Part shown: piece after piece, positions 47,701 through 58,564 of the stretch
Position numbering within the stretch: the first letter of the stretch is position 1
How the letters are laid out: each line of letters begins with the position of its first letter
NCBI GenBank assembly: GCA_031213475.1
Contig: JARUPZ010000018.1
Location: forward strand, 8,878,406-8,942,405
DNA from: Nereocystis luetkeana
Taxonomy: Eukaryota > Sar > Phaeophyceae > Laminariales > Laminariaceae
Length of the DNA stretch: 64,000 bases
Direction: 5' to 3'
Position numbers and translations under genes: made by a program
The notes under the pieces: model-generated
What the model saw: only the letters and a program-made list of their open reading frames with translations
Told to the model about the DNA's origin: nothing
The model's database searches: none

Positions 47701-50700
47701 CTTGCCGAGGGTTCGTAGGGGAAGGCATATGCTTGGAGACGTCGCGGTTAGGGATGTGCAGCGATGAGTATACTATTTTTTTGTTCTTGCTGCTGCGCTT
47801 GCCGCGTATGCCGCACAGCTGCTGTCGAGGCAGACCCGTATGCCTGCCCGTACGTAGTGCATTCATAGCCCGGAAGCTGCAGCTGCCTGGTGTAGGGCTC
47901 GTTAAATTTGCCTTTGTAAGGACGTGCAACGGTCGGTGCGCCGTTTTTGTTTCGTGTTGTCGCGGCTGCCGCGCTGCTTGCGCCTGCCGCGTGCCGCGCA
48001 GCTCCTGTTGTGGCAGACCTGCATGCCTACCTGCATGTAGTGCATGGCCTGGAAGCTACGTACCAGTTGTCTTCTTTGGAGCCCGTAACTGCCTGTATAG
48101 TGTACCAGGTATAAGCCGCAGTCTGGGAGCTTGTCTTGCTCATGATCTCGTTGCTGCCTGCGTTTACGAATAGCCCGGACGTTCTCTGTGTCCCCTTCCC
48201 TCCCCCCCCCCCCCCTCTTTCTCCTCTGCTGCCATCTTCGTAACCCAAGCGCATGGCGACTAGCAGCAGTTTCGTCCGCCCTACGTAGCCCTAGCCATGG
48301 GGTACAAAGTTTGCTGTGCCGCTATTACACGCGAGGGATGCCAGGGATATATTACCTGATACCATCGAACATCAAATCATGTTGTTTTATCTCATGCCTT
48401 GGTTCGCATTGGCCGCTAATTGATTGCGTTCGGCCCCTCGATCAACCCGCCTCCTTGCTCTCTCGGTGCCGTTTTTTTATTCTTTTGACGGACGCAGTCT
48501 GTTCCGCGAGGCTACAGGGATCGTGGAGGGTCAGCAGGAGGTGGCGAAGGGGACCAAGCGAGCGGCTTTGGACAAGGCTAAGGCGGAGGACGAGAGCACC
48601 AAGCTCCGGAAGGTGGGTGGCGCGTTTTGGCACGGGGCATGGGGAGATGGTTGTCGTTATCTGTTGCTGGTGGTGTTACGTACGGTAGATGCTGCTGCTG
48701 CTGTTCCTGGTGTTTATGCAGCATGCAGCTACTGCTGGCGTTTCAATGTAATGATGTTTACAGGTGGTTTCTGCTGATGTTGACACCGCACGTAGCTACT
48801 GCTAGTGTTGATATATACAGTCGGTGTAGATATATTTCTCCGCGTGTGCGGCGGCTGCTGTGGGAAGTGACGCCGGTAGCATTAGCGGTGACAGAGGGCG
48901 ATCGCGATCGACTTTTGCGGACTGCGAGACTTGCAATTGTCGTTCGTTCTGTCTCGTTTCGACTGGGCACGGCTTAAAAATAACTTTTCCTTTTTTTGGC
49001 ACCAGCACACTTTTCACTTTGGCGAAATATTTCGACCAATAATATTCGCATCTTCTCTGCCCCCCCCCCCCCCCTATTTTATATAGGTTGGGTTGACGTC
49101 GGTTGGCAACGACACTGTAAAACATGCCGCTCACTACGTGAGCTAGACAACCAGGGTACCGCTTTTTTTTCCTTCTTTTTTTTTGGCGGTCGGTCACAGC
49201 TGGTTGTCGAGCTAGATCGTTTGTGCGAGGTGAACAACCTTTACTCCGCACAAGTGGGAATGATTGTATCACGTAGTGTTTATGGTAAGGCACCCAAGAC
49301 GCAGGTACATAGTACTCCCATTGCTGTCTCTGGAATTGCCTGCACCGGAAACTAAATCAACTCATTAAAGCTGTCATCCATATGCAAGTCCGCCTCAAAA
49401 GCGGTTCTTAGTAGGATGCAGCTCACCCTTCATGCGACTCGCCAGACACCTCACGGCGCTGCGCGCTTGGTGCAACCAACGTCTGCATGGTATGTGAAAA
49501 CCCGACATGCTCCGTCCCGGCATTGTAGGGATGCGAGGGTCTATCGTCACACGATTACGACCATGCGTGAGATCGAGTACATATCTCCTATCGAGTACAC
49601 CCCCCCCCCCCCCCCCCCCCCCCGTTGCCCGTCCTCCCCCCAAGCTCTATCCCACTGCTTTTGGGTCGACAAGTCAAACACCCAACCAAACCACCAAACA
49701 AACAGCCAATCAACGGACTTCTTGCCAACAAACCAACCAACGGATATGAACCAACATGCCAACCACTATCAACCAATATCAACCAACCTTTCTAGCCAAC
49801 GAACCAACCAACGAATATCAACCAACGTGCCAACCACTATCAACCAATATCAACCAACCAACCAGCCAACCGAACTCGTCTTCGCGCTCCGACTTTTCCG
49901 ATTTCGACCCTCTCGCGCGTTTCTGCGCATCCCTTTTTGTAAACGCCTCCCTCCTTGTAAACGCCACCGCTGCTACCGCCGCCGCCGCGTGCCCCCGTTC
50001 GACGCGTCGGCTGATAACCTCAGACGCTGAAGTCGGCGTGGTCGGCGGTGTCTAAGATGGACAGCCACAGCTGGTTCAAGGAGGCCGTGACCGAGGCCAT
50101 CGCGGTGGGTTACCACAAGGTCGTCAAGGTTCCCATGGACCTCGGGACCATCCTGAAGAAGGTGCGGCAACATATTAACAGCCTTTGGCAACATATTTAT
50201 ACCTGAACCCTTTGACGAAATATTCATACCTGAAGCTATGAGGAAAGTAGAACCGTAATTCTAAAAATGCAAACGCTTGAAAAAAGCGGACCTAAAAATG
50301 GCTTGAACCATACGTATAGCTAAAAAGCGAACTTTAACATGGCTGTCAATCATTTTCCGTTTTTCGTCCGCGTTGGGGGGTAGGTCCTTGACTGGTGGTT
50401 CGGTTTAGAGGTTGGTTGGTTGGTAGGTAGGTTGCTTGGTAGGTTGGTTAGTTGGTAGGTTGGTTGGTTGTTCGGTAGGTGTATTATAGCGCAGTATGTA
50501 CTCCCCTTCGAGTCCTACCACCATGAATGCCTGCATACAGACCTAGCCCAACCTGCCCCATCACGTAGGGAGTGATTGACCCTTTTAGGACCGCGGTCCC
50601 GTTTTGGGGACGAACTACTTGAAATTTGAGTGGTTTGTCCCCAAAGTGAGACTGCAGTTCTAAAACGGTTAATACGCTAGCGCTGCGAGTCAGTTTATAG

Positions 50701-53700
50701 GAATTCACCTTCGCCTATGAGAATTAATGTACCCCTCTCTCCTTCCCGGTTTCTCGTGCTATTTTACAAACTCTGCCTGGTGTGTGTGTGTGTGTGTGTT
50801 TTTTTTTTGTTCGTCTTCCCCTACCCCTATCCCGAAATTTCCAGATCAAAGGCGGAGGGTACCCCAGCTTCGGCGACTTCGACCGCGACCTCAAGCTCAT
50901 GTGGGAAAACTGCCGCTTGTACAACTCGGAGGTGACTTACAACAACAAAAAACGCCTGCTACATCACTCTTCGAAAAGCCCCCATGTTTCAAAGATAAAG
51001 ACCAAAAAACGTAGGCATCGACCTCCACCGGCACGAGCACGAGCACGAGGATGACGCGAAAAAAGGCACGCCAGTGCCGGCGATCAGAAGCCGCGCGTTT
51101 TCGTGCGCAAACCATGGTTCTGTGTGCTCGATCACTGGCGGGTATTGCACGGTTGGGCCCTACCTTGCCCCAGGGACATACCCGAGACATGCCTGCGATG
51201 TGCGACGCATTTCGTTGCACTATTTTCTTCGTGTAGTCAATAGTTTGCCGTTTACATAGTATAGGTAAAGTAAAACGCTGTTGTCCATATGCAAGAAAGT
51301 CCGCACAGGCGCCGAAGTCCGCCCCACAAGCGGATCGTGCTAGGATGCAGCTCGCCCTTCATGCGACTCGCCGAACACCCCACGTTACGCTTCGCGCTTG
51401 GTTGGCGCAAGCAATGTCTCGCCTGTTCGGCGAAGACCCGACGTGCTCCGTCCCGACATTGTAGGGATGTCAGGGTCTATGGTTCTACTTTTACGACTGT
51501 GGCCATGCATGACAAGGAGTACCCCCCCCCCCCGCCCCCTCCCCCCCCCCCGCCTCACTACCATCAACAACGCCACCGATAGAGGGTCTGCTACAGTTGC
51601 GGGTGCGCCGCGAACCCGTTCCGCGCAAGGGGAATTATCGTGTCACGTACCAGAGAGTGTTTATGGCATGGCTCCCACGAGGCAATTAAACATAGCAACC
51701 CCATTGCTGTCTCTCGAAGTGACCAGGCCGGACAACAAATCAATTAATTCCACGCTGTCATCCATATGCAAGAAAGCCCGCCTCACAAGCGGTTCTTAGT
51801 GGAATGCAGCTCACCCTTCGCGCGACTGGCCGAATACCCCACGTTACGCTTCGCGCTTGGTGCTAGCAATGTCTGCCTGGTCGGTGAGAATCCGACGTGC
51901 TGCGCCCGGCAGTGTAGGGATGCGAGGGTCTATGGTCATACGACAACGGCCTTACTAATTAGTGAAGATTGAGTACACCCCGCCCCCCCCCCCCCGGCCG
52001 CCTCTGCCCCCACGCTCGCCATGAACTCCCCTGCCCTCGTATCCTCTCCTTAAACATATAAAACGAAAACATAACTGGTAAAAAAATGCGGTGTCATAGA
52101 GTCCTTTGTCGCCTGTTCGTGTGTCCAAACGTCTAAAACTCCTGTCAGCAACATGTACGAATGCACGAGTACGTAGCGTTAAACTAACTGTGGTGTTTTT
52201 GTTGCGTTCTACCGGTATGTGTGTCCGCCCCTGCCTCCCTGTGTTTTTCGTGTGCCCATGTCACGCCCTTGCTGCTGAATCTCTTGGCGCAGCGTACGGA
52301 CTTTCACCAGGAGGCCTTGAGACTCGAGAAAGAGTGGTCTAAGGTTTCAACGTCTTTCGAGGACACTCTACGCCACGGCCAGGTAAACGTGCTTCGTGTT
52401 TTCTCTCTCTCTGCATGTTGTCGGAATATTATTTATCTCTTTTCAGTCTGTCCCCTGTGCAATTCTCTCTCTCTGCCTGTACCCCCCCCCCCCCCCCCTC
52501 TATTTCGCACTGCTGTGCATCCGATCGTGATTGTGCTGTTCTTTTTTATTGTCCTCACCGGTGCGTTCCGTCGGCGTCCGTCCCCTCCCCCCCTCCGTAC
52601 AAAACCTTATCGTACTCTTGGTTTTGCCCCTCCCTACGACTACGGCCATGCATGAGATCGAATGCATCTCTCCTATCGAGTACACCCTACCCCCACCAAT
52701 CGCACGCCTCTTTGTTCGGCATCCTGTGTGTGCCCCCCCCCCCCCTCCCTGCCGCCGCCGGTTCTTGTTGCCGAACGCATCCAATCCATCTCAAGAACCG
52801 ACCCGGTCAAAGTTCATCCGCCGCGGGCGCCGGCAGCAGCCACAAGCGCAAGGGAAGCTCTTCCTCGCAGGACGACGCTCGAGGCGGTAGTGGCGGCGGT
52901 GGCGGTGGGGGTGCACCCTTGACCGCCATGGCCCCCGCCACCCAACTGGACGGGCAAGGCCTCGGCCGCCGCGTGGGCCTAGCCGCCATGCTCCTATCGG
53001 AGCCTTTCGTGTCCAAGCTCATGTACCGGCACGCGTCCGAACGCGTGCCGGAGGCCTGCCGTGCGGGCGAGACTCTGCCGCGCAGCCACCCGACATTCGC
53101 GCCGCTGATGCAGCTGCTCGAGCTCGGGGACGCGGCCCGCGCGATGTTTCGCGCGGGCAGCTTCGGGGTTCGCGCCGTGGAGCAGAACCTCACGAGGGCC
53201 GTGCTTCCCAGCGTCGTGGCGCTTCACGCGCGCGCGGAGCGCGCCATCGCCCGTCGTGCCGCCGACGGACCGGAGAGGCCGGACGAGCCAGACGGACCAC
53301 CAGCAGCCGCAGCAGCGCCGGCGGCAGCGGCAGCGGCGGCGGCGGTGGCGGCGGCGGTAGCAGCAGCGAAGAAGAAGAAAGCGGCGCTAGAGGACGAGGC
53401 AGACGCGGTGGCTGCACCACCGCAGGACTGGAAGACGTGGTACAAGGAATTTCCGGCGGTCAGACGCGTGGTTTGTACGATGCTGTGCCGCGCTCTGGTG
53501 AGGAACGGGGATGAGGCCGCCGCGCTGATGATGCCGGCGGCGCGCGCGGCCGTGAGGAAGATGGCCGACGAGCAGTGGCTATGGGCGAGCCTCGCGGAAC
53601 TGCTGCAGAAGAGCGCGACGCTGGTGGCGAAGGCGGGGGGCGACGCGAAAAAAGCTGGGCGGGTTATCCAACCCGAGGTAATTTTGTAATTATGGGTGTT

Positions 53701-55020
53701 TTTGTTGTTGTGGTTTTCTTGTTTTTTGTGTTTTTTTGCTTTGGTATTTTTTTGTTTGTAGTCTTTGTGTCTTTGGTCGGGATGGCCGTGCGCTTTTTGC
53801 GAGTTTTTCTTCCGTGCGCGGATCTCAGCGGGTCCACCTTCCCCCCCCTCATCTGTGCTCTCTGCAATTAGAGCTTTATATAGTCGTTTCATCCTGTAGC
53901 GACTTCGTTTTTTGTCCGAGTATTTGCTTGCCCACGCCCCCCCCCCCCCCTCCCCCGATGGTGTCATCCAAATAAGCGGGGCGGAGCAACGGAGACCCCG
54001 AAATTGTTCGCAGCAAGTGTTTCTTTCTCGATGGATCCCGTACCGTCCTTGTAGCGTAGCTCGTCTCGGGCTCGGGCGTGTGATCCCGATTGATGCTCGC
54101 ATGTCGGCGTTTAGCATGGCACGGAGGAGCCAAGTCACAGCTGAAGGGCGAGGTTAGCACGCAGACCGCGGTGGAAGTAGGAAAAGTGCGCGGCAATGCA
54201 ATGAACTAAGCCAGCCAACCGCCCCCCTCCCCCCTCCCATTGCTGCTCGCTCCTAAAAAATAACACCCAAAAGACCTCGAAGAGCATTCTGGAGCTGTTC
54301 CTGCGCGGCCTGGAATCGGCGGCTGTGACCGACGCGGTTTTTTCCAGGGCTCTGAACTTGGTGGCCAACCTCCTCCAACTGGCATCCCGCTCTGCAGCAG
54401 CCACTGCCACCGCCGGCACCTCAGCAGCGTCATCATCCTCGTCATCATCGTCAATGGTGGTAGCAGGAGCCAAGGTAGCTGGGGTGAAGCCGATACGGGC
54501 GAAGCCGGGGGGGGTACCGCACGCGGCGCTGGAAGAGCTGGTCGACAAGGCTGCCGCCAGGGCGGTGCGGCCTCCGCGGAAACCCCGGACGGAGGCCGAG
54601 GAGGAGCGGGTGAAGGGGGAGTTCGAGCGCGTGTTTTCTCTTGCGCCAGAGTGGAAAAACAAGCTCCAGGATAAGAGGAAGGAAGCCGCGGCGGCTGCGG
54701 CTGCGGCTACGGCGGTGGCGGCCGCAAGGAGAGAGGCTTCCGAGGGAGTAGGGTCGAGGGGGAAGTCCGGGGGTGGGAAGGCGGGGGGTGGGAGTGGGAG
54801 GGCGGGGGGTGGGGGTGGGAAGGGGGGGAGCGGGAGTGGGAAGGGGGGCGGTGGGGGTGGGAAGGGGGCCGGCGAGGAGGTGCGACCCCCACGCCCGCCC
54901 AGGAGCATATCCATCAAGGGACCCAAGAGCTTTTCGATAAAGGGGCCCAAGAGAAAGGGTGGGGAAGGAGGACACGGCGACGGTTCCGAGCCTGCTCCGA
55001 AAAAGAGAAGTCGGGGGTAA
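38752..55020 (+). CDS. Nuclear bromodomain-containing protein, family not identified
   Basis: Twelve plus-strand exons join in phase to about 1,011 residues: 38752-39018, 41921-42036, 42568-42640, 43594-43782, 44558-44664, 45073-45297, 48498-48612, 50024-50161, 50845-50931, 52293-52382, 52796-53677, 54274-55020. The Ser/Arg-rich N-terminus is followed by an all-helical region of about 300 residues (QLLENALRALLDQIPHLTED, LGLPLAIKRLAWEKDAKLF). The bromodomain spans exons 8-9 (SWFKEAVTEAIAVGYHKVVK, PMDLGTILKK, YPSFGDFDRDLKLMWENCRL then YN), with the conserved Asn for acetyl-lysine contact. Then come a helix-rich region with long Ala and Lys runs and a Gly/Lys-rich tail ending KKRSRG, a likely nuclear signal. 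Exon 1 is the least certain: an in-frame ATG at 41906 could be the start instead. Bromodomains read acetylated histones; its complex is unknown. Confidence 0.75.
39019..41920. other. Putative first intron of the bromodomain gene, or intergenic
   Basis: 2.9 kb without a coding signal. Around 39300-39530, 39715-39780 and 40200-40220 it is crowded with the short palindrome TACCWGGTA. The stretch may contain the true promoter if translation starts at 41906. Confidence 0.4.
43207..43530 (+). repeat. Family R repeat, copy 6 (partial), in a bromodomain gene intron
   Basis: Starts in a C tract (43207-43226). Contains GATGCAGCTTACCC, CGACATGCCCCGTCCCGGCA and CATGACATGAGTACACCCCG. The left third of the family is missing. 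Confidence 0.65.
43895..44015 (+). repeat. (GATGGTG)n microsatellite after exon 4 of the bromodomain gene
   Basis: TGATGATGGTGATGATGGTGG-type repeats, about 120 bp, intronic. Open frames in it are Met/Val or His runs. Confidence 0.8.
45745..45960. repeat. About 27-bp minisatellite (CCTGTCCACAGCAGGCAGACTG)
   Basis: About eight units in the intron after exon 6 of the bromodomain gene. Because the period is a multiple of three or nearly so, several frames stay open; these are not genes. Confidence 0.8.
46115..47000. repeat. Three to four degenerate copies of a 250-290-bp module
   Basis: Shared phrases recur: TGTAGATGTYGTRCA, GTGGYACCTGYTRCGA, ATTTCGTCTTCAAATKAT, CTGACCCTGGCCTCGTG. The last part also matches 500-660 in reverse. 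In the intron between exons 6 and 7 of the bromodomain gene. Confidence 0.65.
47300..48130 (+). repeat. Tandem array derived from the exon 6/intron 6 junction of the bromodomain gene
   Basis: Four to five degenerate units of about 190 bp. Each resembles the source at 45255-45370: end of exon (GGGAAGACCTCTTCGGAGAC, GTCAGGGACGTGCAGCG), then GTGAG/GTGGG donor, then CTGCYGCGCTTGCC. The units start near 47300, 47500, 47690, 47880 and 48050 and share AGCCCGGAAGCT and GGCAGACCTGTATGCCTGC. They lie 2 kb downstream of the true exon, in the same intron and orientation. None keeps an intact full exon. Confidence 0.75.
49060..49623 (+). repeat. Family R repeat, copy 3, near full length
   Basis: From a C14 tract through TTATATAGGTTGGGTTGACG, GACACTGTAAAACATGCCGC, CCTCACGGCGCTGCGC and CCGACATGCTCCGTCCCGGC to GAGTACACC and a second C tract. 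Opposite orientation to copies 1 and 2. Confidence 0.8.
50577..50673. mobile_element. Palindromic MITE-like repeat, family 2, copy f
   Basis: TGACCCTTTTAGGACCGCGG ... GAGACTGCAGTTCTAAAACGG. This is the best-preserved copy and defines the family arms. In a bromodomain gene intron. Confidence 0.75.
51270..51990 (+). repeat. Family R repeats, copies 4 and 5 in tandem
   Basis: Copy 4 (about 51270-51551) and copy 5 (about 51590-51990) share CATATGCAAGAAAG, GCAGCTCRCCCTTC, CGTTACGCTTCGCGCTTGG and end in ACACC/GTACC plus C tracts. Both are in the intron after exon 9. A shorter piece is at 52625-52690. Confidence 0.7.
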
Positions 55021-55863
55021 TGTGTGCTGCACGGCTTTGACCGTTTGCAGCCTGCGTACGTCGCGCGGTTTCCGTGCGCGGCGTAAGGTGTAACGGGTGG
55101 CACGCCAATCAACCCAATCAGAATTGTACGAGCGTTTCGAGGGGAATACATACTACTTGGAATTTGACTGGGATCGTTTTTGCACTATTAATAGGAAACA
55201 TGGTTGTGACCCCCTGGTGTGTGTTGCGATCATGAATCACACAAGGTCTGCGCAACTCCATGCCTTTTGACATGGCGCCCCGCCACTACTGCTACAGGAC
55301 ACGTTATCAAGGTTTTGATTTCCCTTGCGTTTTGTGTCACCGCGCTGCGCTCTCGCCGCGTTCACCCCCCTGGTCGACGATGGAACTTTTATTAAACGGA
55401 TGCAAACCCCGCCTTAACCCTTTTCCGATTTAAAAAAAATATATCTGAATCTATAAATCTGAATAGTTTGTCTCCAACACGTGGATGCAGTTCCGTCGAA
55501 AAGAATCGTGCTGACCACAGGAGGACAGTGTCCGAATACGACAATAACATATGGAGTGTAAAGGGGGAGTTATTTTCTGACACGTCGAAGAGAGTTAGAA
55601 AATAAATCAACGAGTTACGGCCGGCCGGTACTCCTTGAGGCCGGCGTTGGAAACCCCGTGTAGGATTTTTTGTCTCTCATGGCGACTTCGGACGTGGTCG
55701 TCACTCCTCTTGGGACCTATCATGTTGAGGTGCATACCGTAAGAAGCGACGAAAGCTCTGCAAAAACGCCTCCCTTCTTTCGCTCCGTTACGAAGTCTCG
55801 TAGGCGAATAGAACTTGACGGCAAAATGTCACATTGTACGGGAGGACTCGTGATCGATCGATG
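55021..55863. other. 3' flank of the bromodomain gene, no gene seen
   Basis: Contains a decayed family 2 palindrome (about 55416-55505). A polyadenylation signal was not singled out. Confidence 0.4.
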
Positions 55864-56202
55864 TTTTTTATTTAACCGCCACTTTTATTTTCCAGCTTTA
55901 AAACTCGTACCAGGTGGGAGGTTTTACCCTCAGCGGTTTTCTTCTGGACAAGCCGTGGTCACAGGTGTCATTCCTTCCCCCCCCCCGGTACGTGCCTTCA
56001 TTTTTATCGCGCATAGGGTTCAGCATTCCCACTGCTCTTCGATTTTCATCGAATGTAGCTAACTCATGCTCTGGCGCTTTCTGCTATTAATAGTCCATTT
56101 TTACGCAAGAGAAAGTCCCTACGAGTATGCACTCGGTAAAACTCGAACCCATGAAATTGATCGTAGTCGGCACGCGGACCACCTACCAAGCCACCGGGGA
56201 CG
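55864..56202 (-). mobile_element. tRNA-derived SINE, copy 2
   Basis: Aligns with 714-1049 over head and body. The A-box TGGCTTGGTAGG is identical. The B-box is GGGTTCGAGTTTTACC, with a weaker T-stem than copy 1. The A-rich tail on the minus strand is AAATAAAAAACATCG at the low-coordinate end. Confidence 0.7.
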
Positions 56203-57067
56203 CCAGATAAAAAAAAACAAATTCGGCGTTTTTTTTTAGCTCTTGATGTGACATCCATTCGTATGAGCTTCACGATTGGTCGATACATGTCTAGCCCACA
56301 AGCTTCGTTGTCGAGCCAAGCTTGACAATTTGCTGTCGTACCCCCCATGATCTTCACCGAATAAATTGGGGAAGGCGTTATCTGCGAAGCCGTGCTCAAC
56401 AACTGACCTCTGAAAATTCCTTTAGAGAGCTACGCCCGAGAAGGGTGTGATGCAGACTCCAGACCATGCTAACCAAGCTTCCAAACGAGCTTGTGTCTGT
56501 GCGTGTTCGTGTCCGCTTTAGTTCGGCAGTAGGGGCACTCCCTTGAATTTTCGATTCTCGGAATTCTCGGTCCCGGCACACCTTGCTACGCAAACATCCC
56601 CACCATTAGCCAACTTTCATCACCTTGCCGACGACCCAAAGTCGCAGCTCCTTTGGTGCCTCCTGCGTCTACGCACTCGTGGCTGGCTTGACAGCGCGTG
56701 GACCATTTCGGAGAGCCACGTACGCCTACGCTTGCCGTTCTCTAGAATATTATAGATGGAAGGCGTCACACTACCCTGGGGGCCGCATGTGACTTCGCGG
56801 CTTTCCACCACCCACACGCTCACGCGCTTCCGTGCCGTGCTGCCTCGTTCAAGAGAGGGCTGACCTACGAGAGGGCAGTAGCCACAGCAGCGCCTTTTCA
56901 CTATTAATAATAAATCGTATGTATGTTTCCGTCCCCGCACGCCGCAATTCACTTCGAAGATTAAATCACGGCGAGAAGGGTGAGCGTCGTGACGTTTCTC
57001 TTTTTTTGTCGTCTACCGCCACGCCAAAAAAACAAAGATCATAAAGGACAACCACGGTGACAGAACT

Positions 57068-57182
57068 ATTACGGTGGAACATAGTTAATAGGACCTATGG
57101 TATACATAAAAACCTACCAGGTATATACTTAACCATTATTACTAACCAAATTTGGTCCTATCAACTATGGTCCCCCGTAATA
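57068..57182. mobile_element. Palindromic MITE-like repeat, family 1, copy 6
   Basis: ATTACGGTGGAACATAGTTA ... CAACTATGGTCCCCCGTAAT. A TACCAGGTA word has been inserted or expanded in the centre. Confidence 0.8.
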
Positions 57183-57640
57183 GTCGGCGTGCAACTCAGG
57201 CGAATTCGACGGCATACTGCTGTCAGAATTTCCGCGGCCCTCTTTCCAGCCAGCAGTATTTGTGCGCCGACAGCTTTCCCACCTGGAACCGACATCGATT
57301 AATTGCGCGCACGCAACAGCAGCGCTGGCTTTGCATGCTGCCAGCATGAAAAGAAAAAAACGCGCGCCAAACTCGAGGCCATGGCACCCTACATTGATTT
57401 GCATGCCGAACCCACCGCTGTGATGACGAACACGGGTAAGCCTTTTTCGTTCCGATATATATAATACCTGGCGCTGTTAGCCGCCCCAAAAGCAACCGCC
57501 TCAAGGCATATTACAATCCATGCAGTCATCTCCGACAGCGCTCTAACACTTAGCTCTACGAGCCCCTCCCGTTTTCTTTTTCTGCACATGTTATCATTCC
57601 CGTTACAATATGTTCCGACTATTAATATTTCGGGACGATA

Positions 57641-57753
57641 ATTACGGGGGACCACAGTAAAGAGGACCAAATATTGTTAGGAAAAATAGCGAAATATATA
57701 CCAGTAGGTGTTTGTGTATACCGTAGGTGCTATTTAATATGGTCCCCCGTAGT
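57641..57753. mobile_element. Palindromic MITE-like repeat, family 1, copy 7
   Basis: ATTACGGGGGACCACAGTAA ... AATATGGTCCCCCGTAGTA, in the reverse orientation of the centre relative to copies 2-6. Confidence 0.75.
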
Positions 57754-58564
57754 ATATTATCCGCGACCCCCACCCCCCCCCTTGAAGCAACACACATCCC
57801 TCGCCTCTGGTGCTAATGCTTTGAAATGGGATGCATGAGATGGGTTTATAGACTCTCTCTCACACATACGCAGCTGGCGTGCGCGCGCGCGCGCTTGAAA
57901 CAAAAAAAACAGAAACGAGGAAAACAAAGACAAAGTGTCCTGTTTGACCTACGGTGCAACGAGAAGAACCGTGATCATCGTGCTCAGTACTTACATCCCC
58001 TTTCACACGATGCGAAACCGTCAAAAGGGCGCGTTGGGTTGCATGCCCACCTATTGTACACAAAAAGCACAAACAAGTAGATTCGCTATTTACTGGTCCC
58101 TTCCGCGCTGTCTCTCTCCCCCACCGCACCACCACCGCCACCACTACCACCACTACCTATTTCGGCCGAGCAGGTGTAAATTTATCCCTTTGGAACTTCA
58201 GAGGGGGAAAAAGGGTAGGAAATAAACACCAATATTTCAGCAAGTACAGCATCGGCCTCGCGCAGTAGCCCAATCTACTGGGGTCAGTAGCCCCTGTAGC
58301 CCAGGCTACTGGTGTCAGTAGTCCCGGTAGCCTAGGCTACTGAGGTAGGAGATGTGTCCAAGGTGTGACTTCGGGAGGTGCACGACACGCGCGCAGCACG
58401 GCGACTACTCGTGCCGCCGCGTGCACGCTCGTCCTAAACGGAGCGATAAGACTGCCTTTACCACTCGTTTTCAGGTCGCTATGGCTGGGTTCCTCAAGGG
58501 CTATCAACAAAAAAGCATCATCAACCCCCTTGCGACCACCAGAATGGCACTCAGCCGCGAGGAT

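Larger units (their letters stand above)
56203..58564. other. No recognisable gene
   Basis: Holds two family 1 MITEs and a small array of CAGTAGCCTAGGCTACTG-type palindromes at 58260-58345. No coding signal. Confidence 0.4.
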
